From positions 1-33,494 of IMG/VR virus record IMGVR_UViG_3300046810_000265: a stretch of DNA of 33,494 bases; one strand, given 5' to 3'. The DNA is from a virus. The translations under genes and the position numbers were made by a program. The notes beneath the pieces were generated by a model, which worked only from the letters and a program-made list of their open reading frames with translations, had not been told where the DNA came from and searched no databases. Shown piece after piece: positions 7,466-15,772 of this stretch. Within the stretch, counting starts at the first letter, position 1. Each line of letters opens with the position of its first letter.

Positions 7466-8022
7466 GTCGGCTCACTCCCGCCCAGCCACTTGTCCACGCG
7501 GCCCAGCACCTTTTCAAAACCGCTCAGCTCCGGGTTGTCGCTCGACGGATCGGCGCCGCCGGTACCGGCACCGCCCCCGCCAACCACGCTGCCCGGGGCG
7601 GCTTGGGCGTTGACCTTGTTGCCGGCGCGCCGGCCTTCGACCTTTTCCGGGTTCGATTCGCGCTCGCTCAGCGTAAATTGGACGAGCCAGGCTTTCAGGT
7701 TGTCCGCCTCCCGCGCACTGATGCCGTCCGAGAACTCCACCTGACGCACGCCGAAGGCCTCGGCCGTGTCGTTGACGATCCGGTAAAGGTGCATCTGGCC
7801 ACCGCCGGCGGTGGATTCGGCCAGGCGCATCAGGTCGGTCAGTTGCACCTGATCGACAAAGGGAATCATCAACGAGATAGTCAGTGTCTTGGGCTTGAAG
7901 CCCTTGTGGGCCGTGTCGGTGTTGCTGGTCTGTCCCGACATGTCCCCGCTTTCTATGCGCAGGTTGGCCGTGACCTTCAGGTTCTTCCCTTGGACTTTTT
8001 GCCCGTCGAGCAACAGCGTCAT
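7462..8022 (-). CDS. Putative baseplate/tail-tip protein, 186 residues
   Basis: The start at 8022 is set by an ATGA overlap with the stop of the upstream gene. The N-terminal 120 residues are beta-rich (MTLLLDGQKVQGKNLKVTANLRIES, then LTISLMIPFVDQVQLTDLMRLAE and VEFSDGISAREADNLKAWLVQFTLSE in outline), followed by a Gly/Ala-rich low-complexity linker (about 130-158) and a short helix ending KWLGGSEPT. The pattern resembles small baseplate adaptor or tube-initiator-like proteins next to the hub in other myophages. I cannot name the family; a structural role follows from position in the tail operon. Confidence 0.65.
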   Translation of the reverse strand: MTLLLDGQKVQGKNLKVTANLRIESGDMSGQTSNTDTAHKGFKPKTLTISLMIPFVDQVQLTDLMRLAESTAGGGQMHLYRIVNDTAEAFGVRQVEFSDGISAREADNLKAWLVQFTLSERESNPEKVEGRRAGNKVNAQAAPGSVVGGGGAGTGGADPSSDNPELSGFEKVLGRVDKWLGGSEPT

Positions 8023-8942
8023 AGGCCCACCAGCTCCTGTACAAAACTTAGCCCTTGCTTGCTCCCGACCAACAACAGGCCGGCGCACTGCACCCATTCA
8101 TGCCCAGGGGCGTCGCCGCTCAGCAGGTCGCGTCTTAGTTCGCTCGCCGTACCCGGGCCGATCAGGCGGGCGCGCATGCTGATGTCAGGGTTGCCCCCGG
8201 CCAGCAATTCTTTCAGGTCGGTCAGTTGCTGATCGCGGCCCTGCTGCTGGGCGCTCTTGCGGGCGGCCAGCGTCGCCAGATCACCCAGTGGCGAGCTGTC
8301 GGCCGCGTAGCCCTCGAGCACGGCCAACTGGCCGGCCATGGATTGCTTGGCAGCCTTGACCACGGTGCAGCGTTCCAAGGGCAGCGTCTGCCAACGCGGC
8401 AACGGGCCGGCGCCGGGGATTTCCCACTTTTCACTCTCAAGCTTGACCAGGTGCTGGGCGCGGCGCTCGGCGCGCACCAGGTCACCGATCGGCAGCAACG
8501 CGTTGAAGCGCGACAGAGCGCTGGCCAGCTGTTCCGAGCGCGTGCCCAGGAACAAGATCGACAGCGCGTACTGCGGCCCGGCCGGGCGCCCGGTGTCGGT
8601 AACGTCTTCAAGCTTTTTCGCCAGGTGTTCCAGCGCGTTCGGCGCCGACAGAAAGCGCTGATAGCCCTTGCCCTGGCCAATTCCGCTTTGAAACGGTGTC
8701 ACGACCAGGCACGCCGGCACCTCGCCCAACTGCTCGGCGAGTGCCGCACGCCCGGCCGCGATCGCGCCTTTCGCCGCGTCACCGACCGGCCCCGGGCTGG
8801 TGTTGGCTAAGCCATCCAAACCAGCCAGACGCTGGGCGGTGCTGGCCAGCTCACCGCCGGCAAGGTTCTTGGCGGCGGTCAGGCCGTCCATCCACTGCGT
8901 GGCCAGCGCTGGCCAGCGCATTGTCACCGGCGCCCAGGTCAT
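8019..8942 (-). CDS. Tail-operon protein of unknown function, 307 residues
   Basis: The start at 8942 and the end at 8019 both use 4-bp ATGA overlaps with neighbours, so translation is coupled. The protein is Ala/Leu-rich and mostly helical in its first 90 and last 120 residues. The middle (about 80-170) has a beta-rich part, LVVTPFQSGIGQG and LSILFLGTRSEQLASALSRFNALLPIGDL. It has no family I recognise, no signal peptide and no membrane segment. The location between fibre assembly and hub genes suggests a baseplate or tail-assembly role. Confidence 0.65.
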   Translation of the reverse strand: MTWAPVTMRWPALATQWMDGLTAAKNLAGGELASTAQRLAGLDGLANTSPGPVGDAAKGAIAAGRAALAEQLGEVPACLVVTPFQSGIGQGKGYQRFLSAPNALEHLAKKLEDVTDTGRPAGPQYALSILFLGTRSEQLASALSRFNALLPIGDLVRAERRAQHLVKLESEKWEIPGAGPLPRWQTLPLERCTVVKAAKQSMAGQLAVLEGYAADSSPLGDLATLAARKSAQQQGRDQQLTDLKELLAGGNPDISMRARLIGPGTASELRRDLLSGDAPGHEWVQCAGLLLVGSKQGLSFVQELVGL

Positions 8943-9646
8943 GCCGGCGGCGTCCAGCTGATGGCTTTGAGTGCCTTGAGATTTTTGTCTTTCACCGCTT
9001 TGGCCACAGCCTGGCGCAGCGTCTCGGCGTGCACCTGCGCGGCCTGCCGGAAACGCACCAGGTCATGGCTGACTTTCTGCAACTGGGCGATCGTGTGCGG
9101 CCGGAAGGCCAGCACCTGGTCGGCGTCGTAGCACGGATAAGCGTCGTCCATGCCCAGCAGCACCTGGCCGTTCAAGTTCACCTGGTCTTCGATCGCGCTG
9201 CTGTAGCGGTACACCTCGCCCAGGGCGCTGGAGTTGAATCCGCCGGCGAGGTACGCCGCGCAGTCGGCGCCGATCAATTGCAGTTTTTTGGCTTGGAGTT
9301 CAGCCAGTACCGCGTCGATGTCATCTACCCACTCGCCGTTCTTCCAGATCTGGTTCGGCCCGGGCTTTTTCATGGTGTAGCCCGCCGGCACCGGTTCGAA
9401 ACCTTCCAATGTGCGCGGCTCGCCGGTGTCGGTGCTGTACACCACTACGCCGCCGAAGTAATCCACCAATTGCCAATCGCTGCCGTTCCACCAGGCGGCT
9501 TTGTGTTCCGGGATCGCCGGCGGCGCCGTTTCCACGCAGCCGCCTGGGATCATATAAACGCCCGGTTCCAGTGGTGATTCATCGGCCTTTACCGCACCCA
9601 CGAGGATGCCCAGGTGGTTGGTCTGATAAACGAGTTTTTCGGTCAT
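8939..9646 (-). CDS. Tail fibre assembly protein with DUF4376 domain
   Basis: A 235-residue protein from the ATG at 9646 (a TTG at 9658, overlapping the fibre stop, is possible and would add four residues). The N-terminal half has Pro/Gly-rich beta repeats typical of phage fibre assembly proteins (PLEPGVYMIPGGCVETAPP, WNGSDWQLVDYFGGVVYS in outline). The C-terminal half (about 125-235) matches the DUF4376 pattern, including AYLAGGFNSSALG, YRYSS and LLGMDDAYPCYDADQ. Fibre assembly proteins cap or fold the fibre tip during trimerisation. It directly follows the fibre gene it should serve. Confidence 0.8.
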   Translation of the reverse strand: MTEKLVYQTNHLGILVGAVKADESPLEPGVYMIPGGCVETAPPAIPEHKAAWWNGSDWQLVDYFGGVVVYSTDTGEPRTLEGFEPVPAGYTMKKPGPNQIWKNGEWVDDIDAVLAELQAKKLQLIGADCAAYLAGGFNSSALGEVYRYSSAIEDQVNLNGQVLLGMDDAYPCYDADQVLAFRPHTIAQLQKVSHDLVRFRQAAQVHAETLRQAVAKAVKDKNLKALKAISWTPPA

Positions 9647-9654
9647 GCTCGATC

Positions 9655-11313
9655 TCAATACTTGATGCAGAAAAGAAGGGCCATGTTCTTCGGTCGGGTT
9701 TCGGTACCGCCGGCGGCGGCTACGGTTACGCCGTGGGTATGGTTGCCCCCGCCGCCAATACCGACGTTGTGCGCATGGTTACCGGCGGCATCCATTCCGA
9801 CTGTGTGTTGGTGATGGCCGGCCCATGACGTTTCTTGAGCACCCGCGGCCTGCCTGATGGTGTTCGGCCCACCCGCGCCCTGGCCGATACCCGGTGCACC
9901 TGGCGCGCTGTGGGAGTGGTTGCCCTGCGCATCAGTCCAGGCACGGTGAGCATGGTTGCCCTGTGCGTCCGTCCATGCGCCGTGAATGTGGTCGCCCACA
10001 GCAGCGGCCGAGGCCGTATGTGCGTGGGAATGAATCATCATGTCCTGAAAGGTGCCGAACACCCGCGCCGGGTCAAGCCCGCGCCCGTCGTCCACAGAGC
10101 GAAGAAACAGACCGCGCAGATCGGGGAGACCAAACGTCGTGGAACCATCACCGACACCGAACACGATGCCAATGCGCGCAAACAGCCCTGCGTACGTAGT
10201 GCGTGACACCACGGCACCGTTGCACTTGAGCCAGCCTGGGGGCGCGGCGTTCATCGCGAACGCAGACACGATGCCGGTCAGAGAGTCGCCGACTTGTTTT
10301 TGCAACTTGTTCAGCGCCGCAGTGCTGGCGATGATCTCGCTGCTGTTCGTTTCCGGATCATCGCTGATGGCGTTGGGCAGATTGCCCAGGTCTACGTCTT
10401 CTTTGGTCGTGCCTCGAGCGCGCAGCAGTGGATAGTCACCGGTGCGCGATGCGAGGTACTTGATCAGGGCACCGCCGACCGGCTCGGCGTCCCGCAGATC
10501 CACGATGTTGCTGGATGAGATGAAATCGGCGAGCGGCACGCAGTAATGGCGCACGCCGGCGGCGTCGGTGTAATCCGCCTGCTCGCCGAACACCACTTTC
10601 CAAGCGGCTACCCGATCGTTCAGCCTGCGTTCCAGACATACGTCCAGCCAGATTTTGCCTACCGGAATCACGCCGGTGACGGCTTCAGATTTGGCGATCG
10701 CCACGCGGATGCCTTCGACGTAGGCCGTCCCTCCGTTGATCTGATAGCCCGCTTCGACCTTTTCGAAAATCAGCGAGTTGCTGAAGAAAAACGCACGCCC
10801 GTACAGGTTTCGGTTAGCCAATCGTTCACGCTCATCGATGCCAGCAAGGCGCACGGTAAAGTCGTGTTGCCAGGTACTGGCGTCGATTTTCACACCGGTC
10901 AGTTGCATGGCACCGTCAAACGCCACCAGAAAGTTGCGGGTGACGTTGTTGCCGATTTGCAGGGGCGGGATGTTCTTGCGCTTCTGTTGCAGCGGCACGT
11001 AAGACACGGCGAACAAAATCCCGTCGGCGTCCTCGAGGGCGACGTAATTGAAATCCCAGTCGCCAATGTCCGAACCGAGCTGGGCGCTGTACACGATCTG
11101 GTTTGGATTCACGAAGCCGGCGTTTTCTTTGGGTATGTCGTAGACCTGGACAATCTGGCCCGCCGGCGGCTTGCCGGCAGCGCGACCCACTGGCGTTTCG
11201 GGATTCAGCCCGGGCACGTTGGCAAAGATGAATTTGCTGATGATCAGCGGCTTCTTCTGACTTTGTTTCAGGGCAATCTGGCTTTCGCCGGCCAAGGTGA
11301 TACTGGCGCTCAC
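9655..11313 (-). CDS. Tail fibre protein: tail-collar N-terminus and HxH-rich tip
   Basis: A 552-residue protein starting at GTG 11313 with AGGAG nine bases upstream. Residues 1 to about 160 match the phage tail-collar fibre family (DUF3751) that attaches the fibre to the baseplate. Residues about 347-424 are a collar domain (PPGWLKCNGAVVSRTTYAGLF, then DLRGLFLRS). The last 128 residues contain seven HxH motifs (HSHAH, HIH, HAH, HSH, HHQH, HAH, HTH) in Gly/Ala-rich repeats. In the T4 long tail fibre tip such motifs bind iron along a trimeric needle. The protein should be the receptor-binding fibre. Followed by its own assembly gene. Confidence 0.88.
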   Translation of the reverse strand: MSASITLAGESQIALKQSQKKPLIISKFIFANVPGLNPETPVGRAAGKPPAGQIVQVYDIPKENAGFVNPNQIVYSAQLGSDIGDWDFNYVALEDADGILFAVSYVPLQQKRKNIPPLQIGNNVTRNFLVAFDGAMQLTGVKIDASTWQHDFTVRLAGIDERERLANRNLYGRAFFFSNSLIFEKVEAGYQINGGTAYVEGIRVAIAKSEAVTGVIPVGKIWLDVCLERRLNDRVAAWKVVFGEQADYTDAAGVRHYCVPLADFISSSNIVDLRDAEPVGGALIKYLASRTGDYPLLRARGTTKEDVDLGNLPNAISDDPETNSSEIIASTAALNKLQKQVGDSLTGIVSAFAMNAAPPGWLKCNGAVVSRTTYAGLFARIGIVFGVGDGSTTFGLPDLRGLFLRSVDDGRGLDPARVFGTFQDMMIHSHAHTASAAAVGDHIHGAWTDAQGNHAHRAWTDAQGNHSHSAPGAPGIGQGAGGPNTIRQAAGAQETSWAGHHQHTVGMDAAGNHAHNVGIGGGGNHTHGVTVAAAGGTETRPKNMALLFCIKY

Positions 11314-11322
11314 GGTGCGCTC

Positions 11323-11847
11323 CTACAGGCTGGCAACCAGCGTTTGCTGGTCGTCGTTGAAGTCGATCAGGGCGATTTGCAGCCCCACGGGGGTGATGGT
11401 CACGAAGTCATAGCGCCGGCAGGTGCGGCCGTATTGCTGTATCAGGACGCGCAACAGCTCCGGGTTCAGGGATAGCTGGGCGTTGCTGAATTTGAGCAGC
11501 ACCACGTCCCAGTCCCGCTCGGGCTGACGCTCCTCGATCTCGACGTAACCCACGCCCAGGCGCTCGAAAATGCGCTTCATGCCGGCGGTACTGCCGGCGT
11601 CTACCGAGTTGATGAAGGCGTGTTTGACGCGCAGGCGGAATAACGCTTCCGGCTCACCCTGAAAGCGCGTCACGTCGCGCTGCCAAGCCCACAGTTCAAG
11701 AATGCTCATGTGGCAGGTGTCGGGATCGATCTGCGAATAGGGCCAGCGCAGCCAGCCGGTCACGGTTTCCCACCACGCTTGTGCAGCCGCGACCAGTTTT
11801 GAAAGCTCGGTACCGCCCAACCAGAACGGCAATTTGAGTTTGTTCAT
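11323..11847 (-). CDS. I: Baseplate tail protein I (P2 gpI family)
   Basis: A 174-residue protein, nearly the length of P2 gpI (176). The N-terminal half has a Trp-rich segment (AWWETVTGWLRWPYSQIDPD and LELWAWQRDVTRF) characteristic of tail protein I, which forms the baseplate periphery and links to the fibre. The ATG at 11847 overlaps the stop of the J gene (ATGA). Gene order J-I-fibre is the same as in P2 (J, I, H), which supports the call. Confidence 0.85.
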   Translation of the reverse strand: MNKLKLPFWLGGTELSKLVAAAQAWWETVTGWLRWPYSQIDPDTCHMSILELWAWQRDVTRFQGEPEALFRLRVKHAFINSVDAGSTAGMKRIFERLGVGYVEIEERQPERDWDVVLLKFSNAQLSLNPELLRVLIQQYGRTCRRYDFVTITPVGLQIALIDFNDDQQTLVASL

Positions 11848-13016
11848 TGCACGCTCACTTTCACGACGGACAGGCGCGGGATGTCCAGACCGCTGATGAT
11901 GTCCGCCCCGGGCGTAAACCGAAGAGAGGCGATATCGGCAAACTGCTGGTGCAGTTCTTCTGCCAGCCGGCTGAAGCTGAATCGGGACTGTGGGTAAGTC
12001 AGTGTCGGTTGATAGTCGCGGGGCGTGCTCTCACGAAACGCCGCGCGGATGAACAGTTCGACTTCGCTTTTCAGCGTCTCGATCTGCTCCGCGCTCAGAT
12101 TGGGCTGAGGCCACAGGGCCATTTCCACGCTGACCGGCACTTGCGGCATGACCATGGCCAACAGATCATCGCCGTGGCCATGGTTGCCCAGGTCGCGGAT
12201 ATGGGCGTTGATTTGCTCCAGGTAAGTCGCCGCCGGCACACCCGCATCAAACAGCACAAAGGCGTTGGCACTGCCCGGGCCACGCGGTGCGCCGTGTTCG
12301 AAATACACGCCATCCGGACGCACGCCCGGGAAGGCTGAAATCATGGCGCGATACACCGCGTCGGTGTGCCACTGGTTCACGGCCGAGAACTGGTTGCGCA
12401 CGCGCAGGCGCAACTGGTCGTTCGGTTCCGGATCTGCCCCGGGCGACTCCAGCCAACTGTCCTTGTTCACCACTTGGACAATGCCGGAGATCGGCGCCGG
12501 CAAGATCGCATAGTAACCGGGCGCAAGATTGAAGCCGCTGCCGGCCTCGATCGCTTCCACTGGGACGTCCAGCTGGAGCTGTCCTTGCAGGAACGTCGCC
12601 GGCGCCGTGGTGACCAACTGATAGACGTTGCCGTTGATCGCTGCCGACTGCACCACGATGCCTTTTTCCAGCTCCATCACGCCGTCCGGAGTCGCCCGGG
12701 TGAACAGCAATTTACCCTTGGCTTTGGTCGCGCCCTTGCGCTCGACGTTGACTGCCCAGGCGAGCGTGTCCAGCCAGGCGTCCACCGCCGTTTTCACAAA
12801 GAAGTTCGGCAGCACGGTCATGCAAAGGAAGTCGAGCAGCCACAGTACCGGCTTGGTCACCAGCGCCGTCATCACCCGCCAGAACGGCGAATAGCTGCTG
12901 GTGTTCGCGACCTTGGCGCCCTGCGCTTCGACCTCCTTTTCCCATGCGGCCTTCAATCGCGCCTCAGTGGTCGGGATCCCTGCATCGGCGATCACTTGTT
13001 TAAAATCGACGCTCAC
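11844..13016 (-). CDS. J: Baseplate protein J
   Basis: A 390-residue baseplate J-like protein (P2 gpJ / Mu gp47 superfamily; longer than P2 gpJ at 302). It includes the pattern AWLDTLAWAVNVERKGATKAKG near the N-terminus and LESPGADPEPNDQLRLRVRNQ near residue 200, where family members have the (E)xxD/N-x-LRxR motif. These proteins form the wedge ring of the contractile baseplate. It starts at GTG 13016 in a GTGA overlap and is translationally coupled with the gene upstream and the I gene downstream. Confidence 0.9.
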   Translation of the reverse strand: MSVDFKQVIADAGIPTTEARLKAAWEKEVEAQGAKVANTSSYSPFWRVMTALVTKPVLWLLDFLCMTVLPNFFVKTAVDAWLDTLAWAVNVERKGATKAKGKLLFTRATPDGVMELEKGIVVQSAAINGNVYQLVTTAPATFLQGQLQLDVPVEAIEAGSGFNLAPGYYAILPAPISGIVQVVNKDSWLESPGADPEPNDQLRLRVRNQFSAVNQWHTDAVYRAMISAFPGVRPDGVYFEHGAPRGPGSANAFVLFDAGVPAATYLEQINAHIRDLGNHGHGDDLLAMVMPQVPVSVEMALWPQPNLSAEQIETLKSEVELFIRAAFRESTPRDYQPTLTYPQSRFSFSRLAEELHQQFADIASLRFTPGADIISGLDIPRLSVVKVSVQ

Positions 13017-13330
13017 AGACTTACCTCAATCGATCCGAATTTCAGGGTTTTGGCGGTGACCAGGTACACGCCTGGTTCCTGTTGAGTGATGCGCGCAGTG
13101 CCGGGCACCAAGCGCACGTCGTCCTCCACCAGCAGCTCCAGCTGCTGGATGCAGTCGCGTTGTTTCAGCCGATCGCGCTCGCCGACCAGAACGACCAGCA
13201 GCCCGCTGTCGCGGATCATGTGGGCGATGTCCTGGGCGATGCAGGCGCGGTCATCGATCAGCCGCGGCTGATGCGACGGATCCAGCGCCAGGTCGTTGTC
13301 GATGATCAACAGATCTACGTAATCGCTCAC
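13013..13330 (-). CDS. DUF2590-family phage protein (gpW/gp46-like position)
   Basis: A 105-residue protein starting with a GTG that overlaps the tape measure stop. Its pattern (LLIIDNDLALDPSHQPRLIDD, QDIAHMIRDSGLL, GTARITQQEPGVYLVTAKT) fits DUF2590, seen in K139-type P2-like phages. Its position just before baseplate J equals that of P2 gpW / Mu gp46, the lysozyme-like (GPW/gp25) wedge protein, so it probably plays that baseplate role. The functional link is by position and is not proven. Confidence 0.75.
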   Translation of the reverse strand: MSDYVDLLIIDNDLALDPSHQPRLIDDRACIAQDIAHMIRDSGLLVVLVGERDRLKQRDCIQQLELLVEDDVRLVPGTARITQQEPGVYLVTAKTLKFGSIEVSL

Positions 13331-15312
13331 CCGCCTACCCCCATCGCAACCATGTTTTCCATCTCCAGCGGCGACATCGGCTTGCTGGTGTGAATCTCCA
13401 CCTTCTCCACATGCGTGCCTTTGTTCTGGCTGCTGTTGGTGTTCTGAATGCTGGTCAGCAAGCCACCCGCCGGCACCGCTGTAGGCCGCGCAGGGAAAAG
13501 GCTAGGGATTGCCGCATTGATGGTTTGCTGGGCTTTCTGCGCGGCGGTGGCCGTGTCGGAAGCGTTGGCCGCAGCATCGACGCCCGGGATCTCGGGCATA
13601 CCGCTGAACCGCGCCTCGATGTTCACGCCCGGGATGCTGTTCAGCAGCTCGATCACGCCGTTAACAGCTTTGGTAAAAATGCCGACGATGCTGTCCCACG
13701 CAGCCTTGGCCATGCCCGACCAGCCGCCCATGGAGTTGAACCAGTCGGCCAGTTGCTGGAATTTGTCCGCGACGAATTGGAACGCGGCCGTGTTCATCAG
13801 GGCGGACGTCCATTCGTCCCAGTAGTAAACGGCGGCCGCCACGATCGCGATCAAGACAGCGATCCCCACCACGATCAGGCCGATCGGGTTGGCCGTCAGC
13901 GCAAAGTTAACCAGCCAGATTGCGCCCTGCCACAGCAGCATCACGCCGCGAATGATCCCCAGCGCTGCGCTCAACGTGTAGATCACGGCGACGTAAGCCA
14001 GGATCGCCAACTTCTGCAGAACGAAACCGGCGACGGTGCGCAGGTTGAGCAATTGCACGACCTTCCACACCGTGACCAGACCCAGCCAGGTCATCCGCGC
14101 AATGCCCACCACCATCGTCAGCAACGACAACGCGCCGACAATGACCATGATCGTCAACGCGGTGATGCCGATCACGCGGGTGATGTTGGGGAACAGTTGC
14201 GTCCAGCGCACCAGCGTTTTGCCGATGTCCACCATCCTGTTCATAAACGGGGTCAGTACCGGAATCAGCACCTGGCCGAACACCACGCGCATGACCTCGA
14301 CCAGGGACGCCCATTGCTGCCAGGGATCGACCATCGCTTTGGCCATTTGCTCGGCGTTTTCCAGCCCACGCACGTTGCCCAGTTGCTCGATGCCGTTGCG
14401 CAGTCGATCGGTATCCTTGGCCAGTGCCCCGATGATCTGCGCACCTTCTCCGCCGAATGCTTCGACCAGCTTGGCCCCGGCCGCCGCCGTAGTCAGATCG
14501 CCGAATTTGCCCTGGAGCTTGTCCAGGATGGTCATCATCGGCAGGACTTTGCCCTGCTGATCGGTGAACTGCATGCCCAGCTTTTCCGAGGCGGCGCCGA
14601 TGTTTTCGAAAAACGCCTTGTAGCGTCCGCCGGCGTCGCCGCCTTCCATGGTGCTGCTCAGGGTACCGATCACCGCCATCTGTTCGGCCAGATCCACGCC
14701 GGAGGTCGTGGCGATCGCCCCCGCTTCCTTGAATGCGTCTTTCATCGCGGCGCCGCTGGTGCGGAACAACTGCACCGCCAGCGCGGTTTGCCCGCCAAGC
14801 TTTTCAACCCACGCGCCTTTCCCCATCGCATCGGCTTGGGACTTCTGAAGGTTGTAGAGCGTACCGACGTATTCGCCCATGGTTTCAGCGTCGGATTTCG
14901 TAGCCTTGGCCAGCAGGTTGCTGGTGTTGGTGAAGGTCGCCAACTGGTTGCCGGCAAGTCCCTTGATGGCACCCTCGATCAGGTACGCCGAGGCCACAAA
15001 GTCCTTGGCGTTCTCGCCGTAGTTCACCGCGAACTCCAGCGACTTGGCATTGAGCGACGACAGCGCATCTTCAGCCACGCCCAGCGATCGGACATCGCCC
15101 AGGGAACGGTTGACCTCCAGCGCAGGTTCCATGGATTGAGTGATGGCGACGACTGACGCCGTCAAACCAGCCATGCCCAGGCCGATCGTCTTGATGTGCT
15201 GCTCGCTCTGATCGGCAAGGTCGGAAAAACCCGCTTTCACCTTGCCCAGGGGCGCGGTGACTTTGTCCGTCAGGCTCAGGATGAAAGCCAGGCTGGCGCT
15301 TTGGTCTGCCAA
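13327..15312 (-). CDS. Tail tape measure protein
   Basis: A 661-residue protein starting at TTG 15312, five bases after the end of the frameshifted chaperone frame; no ATG lies near and the N-terminus (LAFILSLTDKVTAPLGKVKAGF) is typical of tape measure proteins. Residues about 100-330 form the conserved helical phage tape measure domain (ASAYLIEGAIKGL, TALAVQLFRTSGAAMKDAF). Hydrophobic segments occupy about 375-500, expected for a protein that may enter the host inner membrane on ejection. The rest is helical with an Ala/Thr-rich linker near 590. It sets tail length and is packed in the tube lumen. Confidence 0.92.
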   Translation of the reverse strand: MADQSASLAFILSLTDKVTAPLGKVKAGFSDLADQSEQHIKTIGLGMAGLTASVVAITQSMEPALEVNRSLGDVRSLGVAEDALSSLNAKSLEFAVNYGENAKDFVASAYLIEGAIKGLAGNQLATFTNTSNLLAKATKSDAETMGEYVGTLYNLQKSQADAMGKGAWVEKLGGQTALAVQLFRTSGAAMKDAFKEAGAIATTSGVDLAEQMAVIGTLSSTMEGGDAGGRYKAFFENIGAASEKLGMQFTDQQGKVLPMMTILDKLQGKFGDLTTAAAGAKLVEAFGGEGAQIIGALAKDTDRLRNGIEQLGNVRGLENAEQMAKAMVDPWQQWASLVEVMRVVFGQVLIPVLTPFMNRMVDIGKTLVRWTQLFPNITRVIGITALTIMVIVGALSLLTMVVGIARMTWLGLVTVWKVVQLLNLRTVAGFVLQKLAILAYVAVIYTLSAALGIIRGVMLLWQGAIWLVNFALTANPIGLIVVGIAVLIAIVAAAVYYWDEWTSALMNTAAFQFVADKFQQLADWFNSMGGWSGMAKAAWDSIVGIFTKAVNGVIELLNSIPGVNIEARFSGMPEIPGVDAAANASDTATAAQKAQQTINAAIPSLFPARPTAVPAGGLLTSIQNTNSSQNKGTHVEKVEIHTSKPMSPLEMENMVAMGVGG

Positions 15313-15317
15313 AGTCG

Positions 15318-15506
15318 TTATCCGTTCAGCGCGAGGGCGATGCCGTTAGCCACGGCAAACTCCATGCGTTTCCAGTGTTCGTCCTCCAGCCACTTGGCCG
15401 TCCCCATCGCCTCGGGCGTGGGTTCGGCACCAGGTAGCCAGTGGTTCGTCAGGGCCACCAACTGGCCCAGTCCGTTTTCGCTTAGGCGCTCAGCGTGGCC
15501 GAGCGC
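15318..15506 (-). CDS. Frameshift extension of the tail assembly chaperone (GT-like C-terminal part)
   Basis: This open frame lies between the 96-residue chaperone gene and the tape measure and has no usable start of its own. It is entered by a -1 slip on A-AAA-AAG (15506-15512). The extension has 62 residues (starts ALGHAERLSENGLG, ends AVANGIALALNG), giving a predicted 151-residue fusion. Lambda G/GT and P2 E/E' use the same arrangement: the fusion and the short form are tail assembly chaperones for the tape measure and are not in the finished tail. Position, phase and slippery sequence all agree. Confidence 0.85.
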   Translation of the reverse strand, partial: ALGHAERLSENGLGQLVALTNHWLPGAEPTPEAMGTAKWLEDEHWKRMEFAVANGIALALNG

Positions 15507-15772
15507 TTTTTTACAAGCACCTCAACCTTCGGGCCGTACTCTTCCAGCAGCGCACCGGCGAGCTGCATCACCATGACCGGGTTACCCAGCAGCGGTTTCA
15601 AAGTGGCTTTTTCCTCCTGCTTGACGGTGTTCATCAACAGGTTGTTGCCTGGTGCCACCTTGTTGGTCTGGGTCAGCGCGTTGAAGTATTTGGTGACGTC
15701 GGCCGGAGTCAGGGTGAAGGTGAATTCGTGTTCGCCGACTTCCAGGGTGATATCGGTGTTTTGTTCGCTCAT
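15482..15772 (-). CDS. Tail assembly chaperone, short form (G-like)
   Basis: A 96-residue protein from the ATG at 15772 (in an ATGA overlap with the Rz stop), starting MSEQNTDITLEVGEHEFTFTL with LTPADVTKYFNALTQTNKV following. It is acidic and helical, as in small tail chaperones of P2-like phages. Codons 88-89 (AAA AAG after a GTA) make the slippery heptamer A-AAA-AAG, after which normal reading adds only RSATLSA. It lies directly upstream of the tape measure, as chaperones do. Most product should be this short form, and a minority the fused form. Confidence 0.85.
   Translation of the reverse strand: MSEQNTDITLEVGEHEFTFTLTPADVTKYFNALTQTNKVAPGNNLLMNTVKQEEKATLKPLLGNPVMVMQLAGALLEEYGPKVEVLVKKRSATLSA

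Noticed and set aside
13390-15156. A 588-residue plus-strand open frame opposite the tape measure gene
   Set aside because: It is an antisense shadow caused by high GC third positions of the real gene; composition is rich in His, Arg and Gln with no domain and no start signals.
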